DNA of 64,000 nt from the NCBI RefSeq assembly GCF_029892425.1, contig NZ_JARXWB010000031.1, positions 1 to 64,000 on the forward strand. Direction: 5' to 3'. The translations under genes were made by a program, and so were the position numbers. Below the pieces are notes generated by a model, which saw only the letters and a list, made by a program, of their open reading frames with translations, was not told the DNA's origin and searched no databases. This stretch comes from Bradyrhizobium sp. BR13661 (GTDB lineage Bacteria; Pseudomonadota; Alphaproteobacteria; Rhizobiales; Xanthobacteraceae). Positions 8,443 through 17,772 of the stretch are shown here, piece after piece (position 1 is the stretch's first letter; each line of letters opens with the position of its first letter).

Positions 8443-8588
8443 AGGCTGGACTGCTTCGCGTGAGAGGCTGGGCAGTTGGCACTGCCGTGACCAGCCTCTC
8501 TGTCGCGGCGCTCCGACGAGGGCGCCTCAGGAAGCCGATCGCCAAAGCACCGATTGCGCGGAGCGAAAAGGCTGACTAGGAAATTCGG

Positions 8589-9155
8589 ATGAATTCCGAA
8601 TCGCCCCCCAGTTGGCCCGTCGTGGAGCCACCGCCCTTCCTTCCCGCGCCGCGTCGCCGGTGGCCGCTTGCACTCTTCGTGGCCGTTGTCCTTGCGCTCG
8701 CAGGCGCAGGAGCCTGTTACGTCTGGCTAAACCCGGGATTGCTCACTCCGTCCGCGGGGCGCGAGGCAGGGGACGCAAATGCCAGCGCCAATGACAGCGC
8801 GGTCATGACGGACCTGCTCGCCGCGCAACAGAAGGCGGCCGACGATTTGGCGGCGATCGAAAAGACCGTCGCCGATCAGCAGGAGCAGCTGAAGGCGATC
8901 GTCGGTCAGCTTGCCACCCTCAATTCGAAGATCGACGCCCTGAAGGGCCCAGCGCCGCAGGCACCGGCCGCGCCGTCTCTGTCGCCCGGGCCGACAGCGT
9001 CGATGCCATCGGCCTCCGTGCCTCCTGTCGCGCCGGCGCCGGCAGCACGCGTTGTCCCAAAGCAAAAGAAGCCGCCGCGCGTGGCGCCAACGACGGGTCC
9101 GATTTCGGTCGGGGGAGCGCCGCTGAACGTGGCGCCCGATGCGACCGTGCGCTGA
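8589..9155 (+). CDS. Inner-membrane anchored protein with coiled coil and Pro/Ala tail
   Basis: A 188-residue bitopic protein. A short proline-rich cytoplasmic N-terminus (PPSWPVVEPPPFLPAP) and an RRR stop precede one transmembrane helix at about 26-47. The periplasmic part starts with a helical, probably coiled-coil segment (LLAAQQKAADDLAAIEKTVADQ and onward) and ends in a long Pro/Ala/Lys-rich tail. No enzymatic motif is visible. It is convergent with tauE, with only seven bases between the stop codons. Function unknown. Confidence 0.65.
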   Translation: MNSESPPSWPVVEPPPFLPAPRRRWPLALFVAVVLALAGAGACYVWLNPGLLTPSAGREAGDANASANDSAVMTDLLAAQQKAADDLAAIEKTVADQQEQLKAIVGQLATLNSKIDALKGPAPQAPAAPSLSPGPTASMPSASVPPVAPAPAARVVPKQKKPPRVAPTTGPISVGGAPLNVAPDATVR

Positions 9156-9162
9156 GCCGGAC

Positions 9163-9933
9163 CTAACCGATCAGCTGCTTCGCCGCCGCCGAGATCATCA
9201 CCAGCCCACCCGTGATCACCGCGACGTCGAGGATCGCGGTGTGGATGTGCACCGGCATCCGCTCGACGAATGCCTTGGCCAGGAACGCGCCGGGGATGGC
9301 GATGCCGCCGATCAGCAGCGCGAAGGCGAGCACCTGGGCGGTCACGGCGCCGGCGAGGCCGAACACCGAGATCTTGATCAAACCAGTTCCGAGCGAGATC
9401 ATCGCATCGGTCGCGATGACAGCGGCGCCTTCGAGGCCTGCGGCCATCAGCAGCGAGAGCAGGATCACGCCCGAGCCCGAGGTGCCGCCGACCAGCACGC
9501 CGTAGCCGACGGATCCTGTCGCAAGGCCGGCGTCGCCGATCTTGACCTGACGATGACGCAGCACGCGGCGCAGTGGCACACTCAAAATCAGCATGGTGCC
9601 GATCACGATCGCGGCGCCAGCATTGGTGAGGCGGGTGTAGCCGTAGGCGCCGAGCGCGGTCGTCAGCGCCGCGCAGGCGAGCACGACAGCTGCGCGGCGG
9701 CGGTCAACATAGCGGAGATAGGCAACCGCACGGCTGGAATTGGTGAAGAGCGCCGAGATCGCGATGATCGGCACCACCGGCTCGGCACCGACCAGGGGCA
9801 CCAGCACCAGCGGCATCAACGCGCCGGTGCCGTAGCCGGCAAGGCCACCGATGATCGAAGCAAACAACGCCATCATCGCGACCAGCAGGAGCTGGAAAAT
9901 CGAGATGTCGGCGAAGCCTGAGACGATGGTCAA
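9163..9933 (-). CDS. TauE/SafE-family membrane permease
   Basis: A 256-residue polytopic membrane protein of the TauE/SafE (sulfite exporter) family, with about eight hydrophobic segments and the Gly-rich repeats typical of the family (GGLAGYGTGALMP and GGTSGSGVILL). The family exports sulfite, sulfoacetate or related organic anions. No sulfur gene is nearby, so the substrate is open. The start is probably TTG at 9933, which overlaps the TGA of cca as TTGA and follows GAGAGAAA. It is the last gene of the DUF1285-nudL-DUF6111-cca-tauE operon. Confidence 0.85.
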   Translation of the reverse strand: MTIVSGFADISIFQLLLVAMMALFASIIGGLAGYGTGALMPLVLVPLVGAEPVVPIIAISALFTNSSRAVAYLRYVDRRRAAVVLACAALTTALGAYGYTRLTNAGAAIVIGTMLILSVPLRRVLRHRQVKIGDAGLATGSVGYGVLVGGTSGSGVILLSLLMAAGLEGAAVIATDAMISLGTGLIKISVFGLAGAVTAQVLAFALLIGGIAIPGAFLAKAFVERMPVHIHTAILDVAVITGGLVMISAAAKQLIG

Positions 9934-11183
9934 TTTCTCTCGCGAGTGGCGCGTGCCGTTGCTTGATCGGCGATGGAAGCGAGTGCGGCTTCGTCTAGTG
10001 GAAAATCCGCCGCAAGCCAAGCGTCCTCGGCAAGCATCAACACATGCCCGAGCGCTGGCCCTTCCGCCATGCCGCGTGCGATGAAGTCGGCAGCGCGAAG
10101 CGGGAATTTCGGCGCGGTCCAGCGTTGCGGCAATTCGGCGAGTTCGCGCCAGCGCGACGAATTCACCTCGTCATCGGCCCGTGCCCAGCCCAGCAACACA
10201 CGATCGTGATAGCGCTCGGGGCCGAGGCGGTAGAGCAGCCGCCGCGCACGAGCCTCGTCCATGGCGGCGAAGCGCCACCAGCGATGGCCCATCGAGTCCA
10301 GCGCCTTGGCCTCGGCATTCGACAGCCGGAGGCGGGTGGCGACACGCTTGGCGTCTTCGGTGACGGCGACCGTCAGCGCGGCGAGACGGCGCGTGCTGCT
10401 TGGCGGCAGGCCGAGCGCGCGCTCGATCGCGATCATCGCGGTCAGCGGTCCGGTATAGGCGACGCCGCCGATCATCGCCTGCAGCAATCCGGCATCGACC
10501 ATCGCAAGCACGGCAGCAGAGGCGCCATCCGTCACGAGCAGCTTCAGCATCTCCATACGCACCCGCTCGGCCGAGATGGTCGCAAGCCCCGCGCGACCGC
10601 GGATGCAGGCGAGAGTGCCGTCGCGGTCGGGCTCACCGACGCCGAAGGCGGCATGGATGCGGAAGAAGCGCAGGATGCGCAAATAATCCTCGGCGATGCG
10701 CTGGTCGGGCGCGCCGATGAAGCGCACGCGCCGCGCCCTGGCGTCGGCGATGCCGCCGACATGGTCGTGGACCACGCCGCTCGCATCGACCGACAGGCCG
10801 TTCATGGTGAAGTCGCGCCGCTCGGCGTCCTTCACCCAGTCGCGGCCGAAGGCGACCTTGGCCTTGCGGCCGAACGTTTCGGTATCCTGCCGCAGCGTGG
10901 TGACCTCAAAGGGCTCACCATCGATGACCAGCGTGACGGTGCCGTGCTCGATGCCGGTCGGCACGCTCTTGATGCCGGCGCTTTTCGCGCGCCGCACCAC
11001 TTCCTCCGGCAGCGCCGTGGTCGCGATATCCATGTCGCCCGGCGGCAGGCCGAGCAGCGCGTTGCGGACAGTGCCGCCGACCACGCGCGCTTCCTCGCCA
11101 TCAGCGTTGAGCAATCGCAGGACACGCGCCGTACCGCCTGAGGTCAGCCAGGGCGCACCAGCAAGGATCGGCTCCGCGCTCAT
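9930..11183 (-). CDS. cca: CCA tRNA nucleotidyltransferase / poly(A) polymerase family
   Basis: A 417-residue class II nucleotidyltransferase that adds or repairs the 3'-CCA of tRNAs. The N-terminal domain shows VRVVGGTVRNALLG-type motif A, the carboxylates in GDMDIATT, and RRDFTMNGLS. The RNA-binding neck has ILRFFRIHAAFG. ATG at 11183 follows the DUF6111 stop by 10 bp. Related alphaproteobacterial enzymes lack an HD domain and none is evident here. It is placed in the middle of a tightly packed operon with nudL and tauE. Confidence 0.92.
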   Translation of the reverse strand: MSAEPILAGAPWLTSGGTARVLRLLNADGEEARVVGGTVRNALLGLPPGDMDIATTALPEEVVRRAKSAGIKSVPTGIEHGTVTLVIDGEPFEVTTLRQDTETFGRKAKVAFGRDWVKDAERRDFTMNGLSVDASGVVHDHVGGIADARARRVRFIGAPDQRIAEDYLRILRFFRIHAAFGVGEPDRDGTLACIRGRAGLATISAERVRMEMLKLLVTDGASAAVLAMVDAGLLQAMIGGVAYTGPLTAMIAIERALGLPPSSTRRLAALTVAVTEDAKRVATRLRLSNAEAKALDSMGHRWWRFAAMDEARARRLLYRLGPERYHDRVLLGWARADDEVNSSRWRELAELPQRWTAPKFPLRAADFIARGMAEGPALGHVLMLAEDAWLAADFPLDEAALASIADQATARATRERN

Positions 11184-11193
11184 CGTCCGGCCC

Positions 11194-11457
11194 TTATCTT
11201 TGCGCGCCCGGCACGAGCCTGCCGTTCTCGACATGGGCGGGCACGTAGGTCGAGTTCGGCGCGGCGCCCGAGAAATGCGCCAGCCCAATCAGCCCGGCGA
11301 TGACGAGCACGAGCGCCGCCAGCACCAGCCGCGCGACGATGGTGATCGGCCAGGACGATTGCACGAACAGGCCGGACCGCGTGGCGGCCAAAAACAGCGC
11401 ATAGACGGCAAAGGGGATGAGGAAGATTCCGATCTCGGTCAGAACCGTCCGGATCAT
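11194..11457 (-). CDS. DUF6111 family small membrane protein
   Basis: An 87-residue protein with two predicted transmembrane helices (about 7-25 and 39-63) and a short polar C-terminus ending VPAHVENGRLVPGAQR. I recognise it as the DUF6111 family, found in Bradyrhizobium and relatives between nudL and cca. Its ATG overlaps the nudL stop by four bases (ATGA), implying translational coupling. Function unknown. Confidence 0.8.
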   Translation of the reverse strand: MIRTVLTEIGIFLIPFAVYALFLAATRSGLFVQSSWPITIVARLVLAALVLVIAGLIGLAHFSGAAPNSTYVPAHVENGRLVPGAQR

Positions 11458-12131
11458 GACGAATAGATCCGCTCATACAGCACACGCAGCATTCCGGCCG
11501 TCGCACCCCAGATGTAACGCTCCGCAAACGGCATCGCATAGTAGAACCGCTCCATGCCGCGGAATTCCTTGCTGTGCACCTGGTGGTTCACCGGATTCAT
11601 CAGGAAGGATAGCGGCACTTCGAACGCGTCATCAACCTCGGAATGGTTGATGGTAAGCTGAAAGCCCGGCCTGACCCTTGCGACCGTCGGCAGGATGCGG
11701 AAGCCAAAGGCGGTGCCGTAGAGATCGAGATAGCCGATCGGCTCGATGAAATCCCTGCTGAGCCCGACCTCCTCCTCGGCCTCGCGCAGCGCGGCGTGGA
11801 GCGGCGATTTGTCGATCGCGTCGATCTTGCCGCCGGGAAAGGCGATCTGCCCGGCGTGATCGTTGAGATGGGCCGAGCGCTGCGTCAAGAGAATGGTCGG
11901 CTCGGGATGGTCGACCACCGCGATCAGCACGGCTGCCGGCCGCACCGGCTGCTCGCGCGCGACGATCTCGAGCATCTTGTCGGTGCCGGGATCGCCGGAG
12001 GCCGGGATGATGTTCGGATCAAACAGCCCGGGCGGCACGTCGAAGCCGAGCTTTGCCCTGGAGCGGGCGAAGAAATCCGCCGCACGAAAGGCGACCGGCT
12101 CGCTCTTGTCGCTCTTGATGGGCTTGTTCAA
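11454..12131 (-). CDS. nudL: Nudix hydrolase, CoA pyrophosphatase type
   Basis: A 225-residue Nudix protein of the NudL/CoA-diphosphatase group, which cleaves coenzyme A and its derivatives to phosphopantetheine and 3',5'-ADP. The group signature LLTQRSAHLNDHAGQIAFPG leads into the Nudix box (GGKIDAIDKSPLHAALREAE then EEVGL). It overlaps DUF1285 upstream and DUF6111 downstream by four bases each. No regulatory site of its own is visible, so it should be read from the promoter before DUF1285. Confidence 0.9.
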   Translation of the reverse strand: MNKPIKSDKSEPVAFRAADFFARSRAKLGFDVPPGLFDPNIIPASGDPGTDKMLEIVAREQPVRPAAVLIAVVDHPEPTILLTQRSAHLNDHAGQIAFPGGKIDAIDKSPLHAALREAEEEVGLSRDFIEPIGYLDLYGTAFGFRILPTVARVRPGFQLTINHSEVDDAFEVPLSFLMNPVNHQVHSKEFRGMERFYYAMPFAERYIWGATAGMLRVLYERIYSS

Positions 12132-12739
12132 AGCGCGGCCCTCACCTGCTCCGCGTCGGCCATGGCGAAGAACTCGCCGGCCGACTCGACGCCAAACATC
12201 GGCTGGCCATCGACCATCCGCTCCTCACCCATGTCAACCAGATCGTAGTAGAGCGCGCGGGTGACCTTGGCCCAGAGATCGGACCGGACGTGCAGATACG
12301 GCGTCAGGCCGCCGTCCGCCGCCTGCTCGAAGCGCAGCCGGTGCGCGGCGTCGCAAATGACCCAGTCGTCGACATTGGTGCGGAAGCTCAGCACGCGATG
12401 GTTGTCCTCGCCGCTCCTGGACATCTCCACCGCCATGAACGGCGCGTCGTCGACGCGGATGCCGACCTTCTCCACGGGCGTGACGAGGAAATGCTTGTCG
12501 CCCTCGCGCTTGAGGATGGTCGAGAAAAGACGCACCAGCGCGTGACGCCCGATTGGCGTGCCCATGTAGAACCAAGTACCATCGGAGGCGATTCGGATAT
12601 CGAGATCGCCGCAAAACGGCGGATTCCACAGATGCACCGGAGGCAGGCCCTTTTTGGCGCCTTCGGCCTTGGCAGCCTGATTGGCGGCGGCAGTCAGCCC
12701 CTCAAGACCTTGATGTGTGCTCTGCCCTTGGTTCGCCAT
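12128..12739 (-). CDS. DUF1285 domain-containing protein
   Basis: A 203-residue cytoplasmic protein of the DUF1285 family (LPPVHLWNPPFCGDLDIRI, then WFYMGTPIGRHALVRLFSTI and VEKVGIRVDDAPFMAVE). The family consists of two small beta domains of unknown function. It is the first gene of the five-gene operon. ATG at 12739 has AGGG upstream; a GTG nine codons earlier (12766) is a possible alternative start. Confidence 0.85.
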   Translation of the reverse strand: MANQGQSTHQGLEGLTAAANQAAKAEGAKKGLPPVHLWNPPFCGDLDIRIASDGTWFYMGTPIGRHALVRLFSTILKREGDKHFLVTPVEKVGIRVDDAPFMAVEMSRSGEDNHRVLSFRTNVDDWVICDAAHRLRFEQAADGGLTPYLHVRSDLWAKVTRALYYDLVDMGEERMVDGQPMFGVESAGEFFAMADAEQVRAAL

Positions 12740-12931
12740 GGTTTGCCCTGACTTTGCGTTTGGCACGATTGGTGCAGGTCTACGTTGTACGTAAGTTTAC
12801 GGTTCCACCCCGGGTTCGTCCGGTGTGGAAGGTCTCCACTTCGTGATGCCGTACATAACCCGAAGCCGATAAGGTGGGGATAGGTTAATTCAACGAATAC
12901 ATGGCGTTCTTGCAAGTCTAGCATAGGGCCC

Positions 12932-12957
12932 ATGACGCAGATTGATGACGCAGATTG
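12932..12957 (+). repeat. 13-bp perfect tandem duplication upstream of moxR
   Basis: ATGACGCAGATTG occurs twice in direct succession (12932-12944 and 12945-12957), followed by a third ATG. It lies about 55 bp before the moxR start, in the divergent promoter region between DUF1285 and moxR. It could be a paired regulator half-site or just a recent slippage. Confidence 0.8.
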
Positions 12958-13012
12958 ATGCGATCAACAGACGACGCAAGATAGCCGTGTGGCAGGCTTA
13001 AGGAGCGAGCGA

Positions 13013-14011
13013 ATGGCGGAGAGTGTCGAGAAGCTCGAAGACGGCATCGTCCGTTCGGCCGAGCAGGTGTCCAGTCAGATTCGCGCGGCGAAGGATGCGA
13101 TCGGGTCCGTCATCTTTGGCCAGGATCGCGTGGTCGAGAACACGCTCGTCACCATCCTGTCCGGCGGCCATGCGCTCCTGATCGGCGTGCCCGGCCTTGC
13201 CAAGACGAAACTGGTCGAGACGCTCGGCGTCACGCTCGGCCTCGATGCCAAGCGCATCCAGTTCACGCCCGATTTGATGCCATCGGACATTCTCGGCGCC
13301 GAAGTGCTCGACGAGAGCACGGCAGGAAAGCGCTCGTTCCGCTTCATCTCCGGCCCCGTGTTCGCGCAGCTGCTGATGGCCGACGAGATCAACCGCGCGA
13401 GCCCCCGCACGCAGTCGGCGCTGCTGCAGGCGATGCAGGAGCAGCACATCACGGTGGCCGGCGCGCGCCACGATCTGCCGAAGCCGTTCCACGTGCTCGC
13501 CACGCAAAACCCGCTGGAGCAGGAAGGCACCTATCCGCTGCCCGAAGCGCAGCTCGACCGCTTCCTGATGGAGATCGACGTCGATTATCCCGATCGCGAC
13601 GCCGAACGCCGTATCCTGTTCGAGACCACCGGCGCCGAAGAGACGCTGGCGAAGGGCTCGATGACCGCGGATGCGCTGATCGCGGCGCAGCGGCTGGTGC
13701 GCCGCCTCCCGGTCGGCGATTCCGTGGTCGAAGCCATCCTGTCGCTGGTGCGCTCGGCCCGTCCGGGTCCTGACAGCGGCGAGGCCGGCAAGTTCATCGC
13801 CTGGGGCCCGGGTCCGCGCGCCAGCCAATCCCTGATGCTGGCGGTGCGCGCACGCGCGCTGATCGACGGGCGTCTCGCGCCCTCGATCGACGACGTGCTC
13901 GACCTCGCCGAGCCCGTGCTGAAGCACCGCATGGCGCTGACGTTCCAGGCACGCGCGGAAGGCCGCACGATTCCGGACGTGATCAGGCAATTGAAAACAC
14001 GGATCGGTTGA
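13013..14011 (+). CDS. MoxR-family AAA+ ATPase
   Basis: A 332-residue MoxR ATPase, a chaperone-like AAA+ protein that usually works with von Willebrand or DUF58 partners to mature membrane or periplasmic complexes. Walker A is LLIGVPGLAKTK, Walker B LLMADEINRA, and the sensor region VLATQNPLEQEGTYPLPEAQ is typical. AAGGAG lies about eight bases before the ATG at 13013; a GTG at 12989 is less likely. The TGA stop touches the ATG of the DUF58 gene, so the operon is translationally coupled. Confidence 0.92.
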   Translation: MAESVEKLEDGIVRSAEQVSSQIRAAKDAIGSVIFGQDRVVENTLVTILSGGHALLIGVPGLAKTKLVETLGVTLGLDAKRIQFTPDLMPSDILGAEVLDESTAGKRSFRFISGPVFAQLLMADEINRASPRTQSALLQAMQEQHITVAGARHDLPKPFHVLATQNPLEQEGTYPLPEAQLDRFLMEIDVDYPDRDAERRILFETTGAEETLAKGSMTADALIAAQRLVRRLPVGDSVVEAILSLVRSARPGPDSGEAGKFIAWGPGPRASQSLMLAVRARALIDGRLAPSIDDVLDLAEPVLKHRMALTFQARAEGRTIPDVIRQLKTRIG

Positions 14012-14955
14012 TGGCGGCAGAGAACGGGCACACGGCGAAGGAGATCATCGCGATCCGACGTGCCGATGGCGAAAGCCGTACGCTCGCCGCTTCGCTGCCG
14101 CGCCTGGTGTTAGAAGCCCGTCGCATCGCTGCCAACGTCATCCATGGCCTGCACGGCCGCCGCCGCGCCGGCTCCGGCGAAAATTTCTGGCAATACCGCC
14201 GCTTCGTCTCCGGCGAGCCGTCGCAGAATGTCGACTGGCGGAGATCGGCGCGTGACGACCATCTCTATGTCCGCGAGCTCGAATGGGAAGCCTCGCACAC
14301 GGTCTGGATCTGGCCCGATCGTTCGCCGTCGATGGCGTTTGCCTCGAAGACCGCGCGCGAGTCCAAGCTGGAGCGCACGCTGATCGTCGCCTTCGCGCTG
14401 GCCGAGCTGCTGGTTGCGGGCGGCGAACGCGTCGGCATTCCCGGTTTGATGGCACCGACCGCAAGCCGCAGCGTGATCGACAAGATGGCGCAGGCGATGC
14501 TGCATGACGATGCCATCAGGCTGAGCCTGCCGCCGTCCTTCGTCCCCGCCGCGCTCGCCGAAATCATCGTGCTGTCGGATTTCTGGTCGCCGCTCCAGGA
14601 GATCCAGGCGACACTCGCCGGCCTCTCCGGCACCGGCGCGCATGGCACGCTGGTGCAGGTCGTCGATCCCGCCGAAGAAAGCTTCCCTTATTCCGGCCGC
14701 GTCGAGTTCGTCGAGCCGGAAGGCTTTGGCATGATCACCGCCGGCCGCGCCGAAAGCTGGGCGCAGGATTACACCGCGCGGCTCGCGCTGCATCGCGACC
14801 AGATCCGCGCCGAAACGGGCAAGCTCGACTGGCTGTTCACGACCCATGCGACCGACCGCTCGGCTGCCGAGCTCCTGCTGTTCCTCCATGCCGGCATGCA
14901 GGTGAGCAAGTCGGGCGCCCGGACCTCCTCGATCAAGGCGGGGCCGGCCGCATGA
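14011..14955 (+). CDS. DUF58 domain-containing protein
   Basis: A 314-residue protein with the DUF58 signature (GENFWQYRRFVSGEPSQ then DWRRSARDDHLYVREL and IWPDRSPSM), a vWA-like module that accompanies MoxR ATPases. It lacks membrane segments and is likely cytoplasmic. ATG at 14011 overlaps the moxR stop (TGATG), and its own stop overlaps the next gene (ATGA). A MoxR client or adaptor role is inferred from this context. Confidence 0.9.
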   Translation: MAAENGHTAKEIIAIRRADGESRTLAASLPRLVLEARRIAANVIHGLHGRRRAGSGENFWQYRRFVSGEPSQNVDWRRSARDDHLYVRELEWEASHTVWIWPDRSPSMAFASKTARESKLERTLIVAFALAELLVAGGERVGIPGLMAPTASRSVIDKMAQAMLHDDAIRLSLPPSFVPAALAEIIVLSDFWSPLQEIQATLAGLSGTGAHGTLVQVVDPAEESFPYSGRVEFVEPEGFGMITAGRAESWAQDYTARLALHRDQIRAETGKLDWLFTTHATDRSAAELLLFLHAGMQVSKSGARTSSIKAGPAA

Positions 14956-17765
14956 TGGGATTGCCGCTCGCCTTCACCGAACCGCTGCTGCTGATCGGCC
15001 TTGTCAGCCTGCCGGTGCTGTGGTGGCTGTTGCGCGTGATGCCGCCGCGGCCGCGCCGGATCGAGTTTCCGCCGACCCGCCTGCTGTTCGACATCGCGCC
15101 GCGGGAAGAGACACCGTCGCGGACGCCGTGGTGGCTGACGGCCCTGCGGCTCCTGGCTGCGGCGCTGGTGATCTTTGCCGCCGCCGGCCCGATCTGGAAT
15201 CCGCAAACCGGCCTCGCCGGCAGCAAAGCACCGCTGATGATCATGCTCGACGACGGCTGGAGCGCCGCATCGAACTGGGACACCAGGATCAGGGCCGCCG
15301 ACGAGCTGATCGCGAACGCCGACAACGACCGCCGCGCGATTGCGCTGGTGCCGCTGTCCGAGCCGAACCGCGACATCACGCTGATGCCGGCCGGCGCGGC
15401 GCGCGTTGCGCTGCGGCAGATCGTGCCGAAGCCTTATTCGATCGATCGCGTTGAAACCCTCACTGCGATCGATCGTTTCCTGAAGGCGACCGGCGATTGC
15501 GAGATCGCCTGGCTGTCTGACGGCGTGGACACCGGCCGCGGCGACGAGTTCGTAGCCGGGCTCGGCAAGACCTTAGGGGAACGCAGCTTGACGCTGTTCG
15601 AAGGCGGCACCTCATCCCCGCTGGCGCTGGTTGCGGCGGAGAACGCGGCGGCGAAGATGACGGTGAAGGTGCTGCGCACCGACAGCGGCATTCTCGCCGG
15701 CACCGTGCGGGCGCTCGACCAGAAGGCTTCGCCGATCGGCGAGGCGCGTTTCACCTTCGGACCGCAGGACAAGGAAGTCGAAGCCGCGTTCGATCTTCCG
15801 GTCGAGCTGCGCAACGACATATCCAGGCTCGAGATCTCGGGCGAGCGTTCGGCCGGCGCGGTGCAACTGCTTGACAAGCGCTGGCGCCGCCGCGCCATCG
15901 GCATCGTCTCCGGTTCGACCAGTGAAACATCGCAGCCGCTGCTCGCGCCGACCTTCTACCTGACCCGCGCGCTGGCACCGTTCGCCGACGTGCGGCTTGC
16001 CGACAAGGGTTCGCCGCAGCAGGGCATCGCGCAATTCCTCGACCAGAAGCTGCCGATGATCATCCTCGCCGATGTCGGCACCGTCGCGCCCGAATTGCGC
16101 GAGCGCCTCAACGCCTGGATCGAGCAGGGCGGCGTGCTGGTGCGGTTCGCCGGGCCCCGTCTGGCGCAGGCCGAAGACGATCTGGTGCCGGTCAAGCTGC
16201 GCAAGGGCGGCCGCACGCTCGGCGGCAGCCTGACCTGGGAGAAGCCGCAGCATCTCGCCAACTTCACCGCCGACGGCCCGTTTGTCGGCGTCGCCGTTCC
16301 CAAGGACGTCACCGTGAACCGGCAGGTGCTGGCCGAACCCGATGCGGTGCTCGCGACCAAGAGCTGGGCCTCGCTCGAAGACGGCACGCCGCTCGTCACC
16401 GGCGAGCATCGCGGCAAAGGCATCGTCAGCCTGTTCCATGTCAGCGCCGACATGCGCTGGTCGGATTTGCCGATGTCCGGCACCTTCGTCGAAATGCTCC
16501 GGCGCGTCGTCGACATGTCCGGCTACACCGCCAAGCCCGGCCCTGGCGTTGCCGCTGAGGCGAGCGCCGAGACGCTGGCGCCGTTGCACATGCTCGATGG
16601 CTTCGGTGCCTTCGGGCCGCCGCCGGCTGCCGCCAAGCCGCTGACAGCCGATTATCGCGACCGCGCTACGCCGGATCATCCGCCCGGCTTCTACGGTCCG
16701 GCAGAAGGACCGCTCGCCGTGAACACGCTTGCCAGCGCCGACCGCATCGCCGCCCTCAACACGTCAGGCCTGCGCGCCCGGCACGCCACCTACACCAACG
16801 CCGAGCCGCGCGATCTGCGTGGCTGGCTGTTGTCGACCTCGCTCGCGCTGTTCCTGATCGATGCCATCATCGTCGCGCTGCTCGGCGGCGGCCTTGCCGC
16901 GCTGCTGCGCCGCCGCGCCGCGCCCGCGATCATCCTGCTCGGCTTCGTGCTCGCAGGCCTCGCGGTGCTGTCGCCGACGCCGTCGCGGGCCGACGGTGCG
17001 TCGGACGATTTCGCGATGAAGTCGACCTCGCAGACCCGCCTCGCCTATGTCGTCACAGGCAATGCCGACGTCGATTCCATCGTCAAGGCCGGCATGGCCG
17101 GCCTGACGCTGTTCCTGGCGCAGCGCACCGCGCTGGAAGCCGGCGATCCCGTTGGCGTCGATCCCGCGCATGACGAACTCGCCTTCTTCCCGCTGATCTA
17201 CTGGCCGATCGTGCCGGGCGCGCCGAAGCCGCCGCAGGACGCCATCAACAAGATCGACGCCTACATGAAGCAGGGCGGCACGGTGATCTTCGACACCCGC
17301 GACGCGGTCGAAGCGCCGCCCGGCGACAACGGCGCATCGCAGACGCCGGGGATGCAGGCGCTGCGCGAGATCCTGTCCTCGCTCGACGTGCCTGAGCTCG
17401 AGCCGGTGCCGCGCGAGCACGTGCTGACCAAGACGTTCTATCTGCTGCGCGACTTCCCCGGCCGCTTCAACTCGGGCCAGACCTGGGTGGAGGCGCTGCC
17501 GCGCGAGGATGACGACGAAAGCGCGCAGAAGCCCGCGCGCGGTGGCGACGGCGTCTCGCCGATCATCATCACCTCCAACGACCTCGCCGGCGCCTGGGCG
17601 CTCCGTCCCGACGGCCAGCCGATGCTGCCGCTGTCGCCGGGCGAGCCGCGCCAGCGCGAATTCGCCTACCGCGCCGGCGTCAACATCGTGATGTACACGC
17701 TGACCGGCAACTACAAGGCCGACCAGGTGCACGCGCCCGCCCTGATCGAACGGCTGGGGCAATAG
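14952..17765 (+). CDS. BatA/DUF4159 domain membrane protein
   Basis: A 937-residue inner-membrane protein. The N-terminus has two helices (about 10-28 and 58-80) of the BatA type (PRPRRIEFPPTRLLFD). A large middle region carries a vWA-like segment (APLMIMLDDGWSA) and a glutamine-amidotransferase-like stretch. Two further helices at about 625-680 precede the C-terminal DUF4159 domain (AYVVTGNADVDSIVKAGMAG, GGTVIFDTRD). It overlaps DUF58 by ATGA. It is presumed to form the membrane scaffold of the MoxR system. Confidence 0.85.
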   Translation: MMGLPLAFTEPLLLIGLVSLPVLWWLLRVMPPRPRRIEFPPTRLLFDIAPREETPSRTPWWLTALRLLAAALVIFAAAGPIWNPQTGLAGSKAPLMIMLDDGWSAASNWDTRIRAADELIANADNDRRAIALVPLSEPNRDITLMPAGAARVALRQIVPKPYSIDRVETLTAIDRFLKATGDCEIAWLSDGVDTGRGDEFVAGLGKTLGERSLTLFEGGTSSPLALVAAENAAAKMTVKVLRTDSGILAGTVRALDQKASPIGEARFTFGPQDKEVEAAFDLPVELRNDISRLEISGERSAGAVQLLDKRWRRRAIGIVSGSTSETSQPLLAPTFYLTRALAPFADVRLADKGSPQQGIAQFLDQKLPMIILADVGTVAPELRERLNAWIEQGGVLVRFAGPRLAQAEDDLVPVKLRKGGRTLGGSLTWEKPQHLANFTADGPFVGVAVPKDVTVNRQVLAEPDAVLATKSWASLEDGTPLVTGEHRGKGIVSLFHVSADMRWSDLPMSGTFVEMLRRVVDMSGYTAKPGPGVAAEASAETLAPLHMLDGFGAFGPPPAAAKPLTADYRDRATPDHPPGFYGPAEGPLAVNTLASADRIAALNTSGLRARHATYTNAEPRDLRGWLLSTSLALFLIDAIIVALLGGGLAALLRRRAAPAIILLGFVLAGLAVLSPTPSRADGASDDFAMKSTSQTRLAYVVTGNADVDSIVKAGMAGLTLFLAQRTALEAGDPVGVDPAHDELAFFPLIYWPIVPGAPKPPQDAINKIDAYMKQGGTVIFDTRDAVEAPPGDNGASQTPGMQALREILSSLDVPELEPVPREHVLTKTFYLLRDFPGRFNSGQTWVEALPREDDDESAQKPARGGDGVSPIIITSNDLAGAWALRPDGQPMLPLSPGEPRQREFAYRAGVNIVMYTLTGNYKADQVHAPALIERLGQ

Positions 17766-17772
17766 GACCGAG

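Noticed and set aside
9930..11183. Looked for tRNA genes near cca and elsewhere
   Set aside because: No cloverleaf with a TTCGA-type T-loop was found by eye; a dedicated scan would be needed to exclude one.
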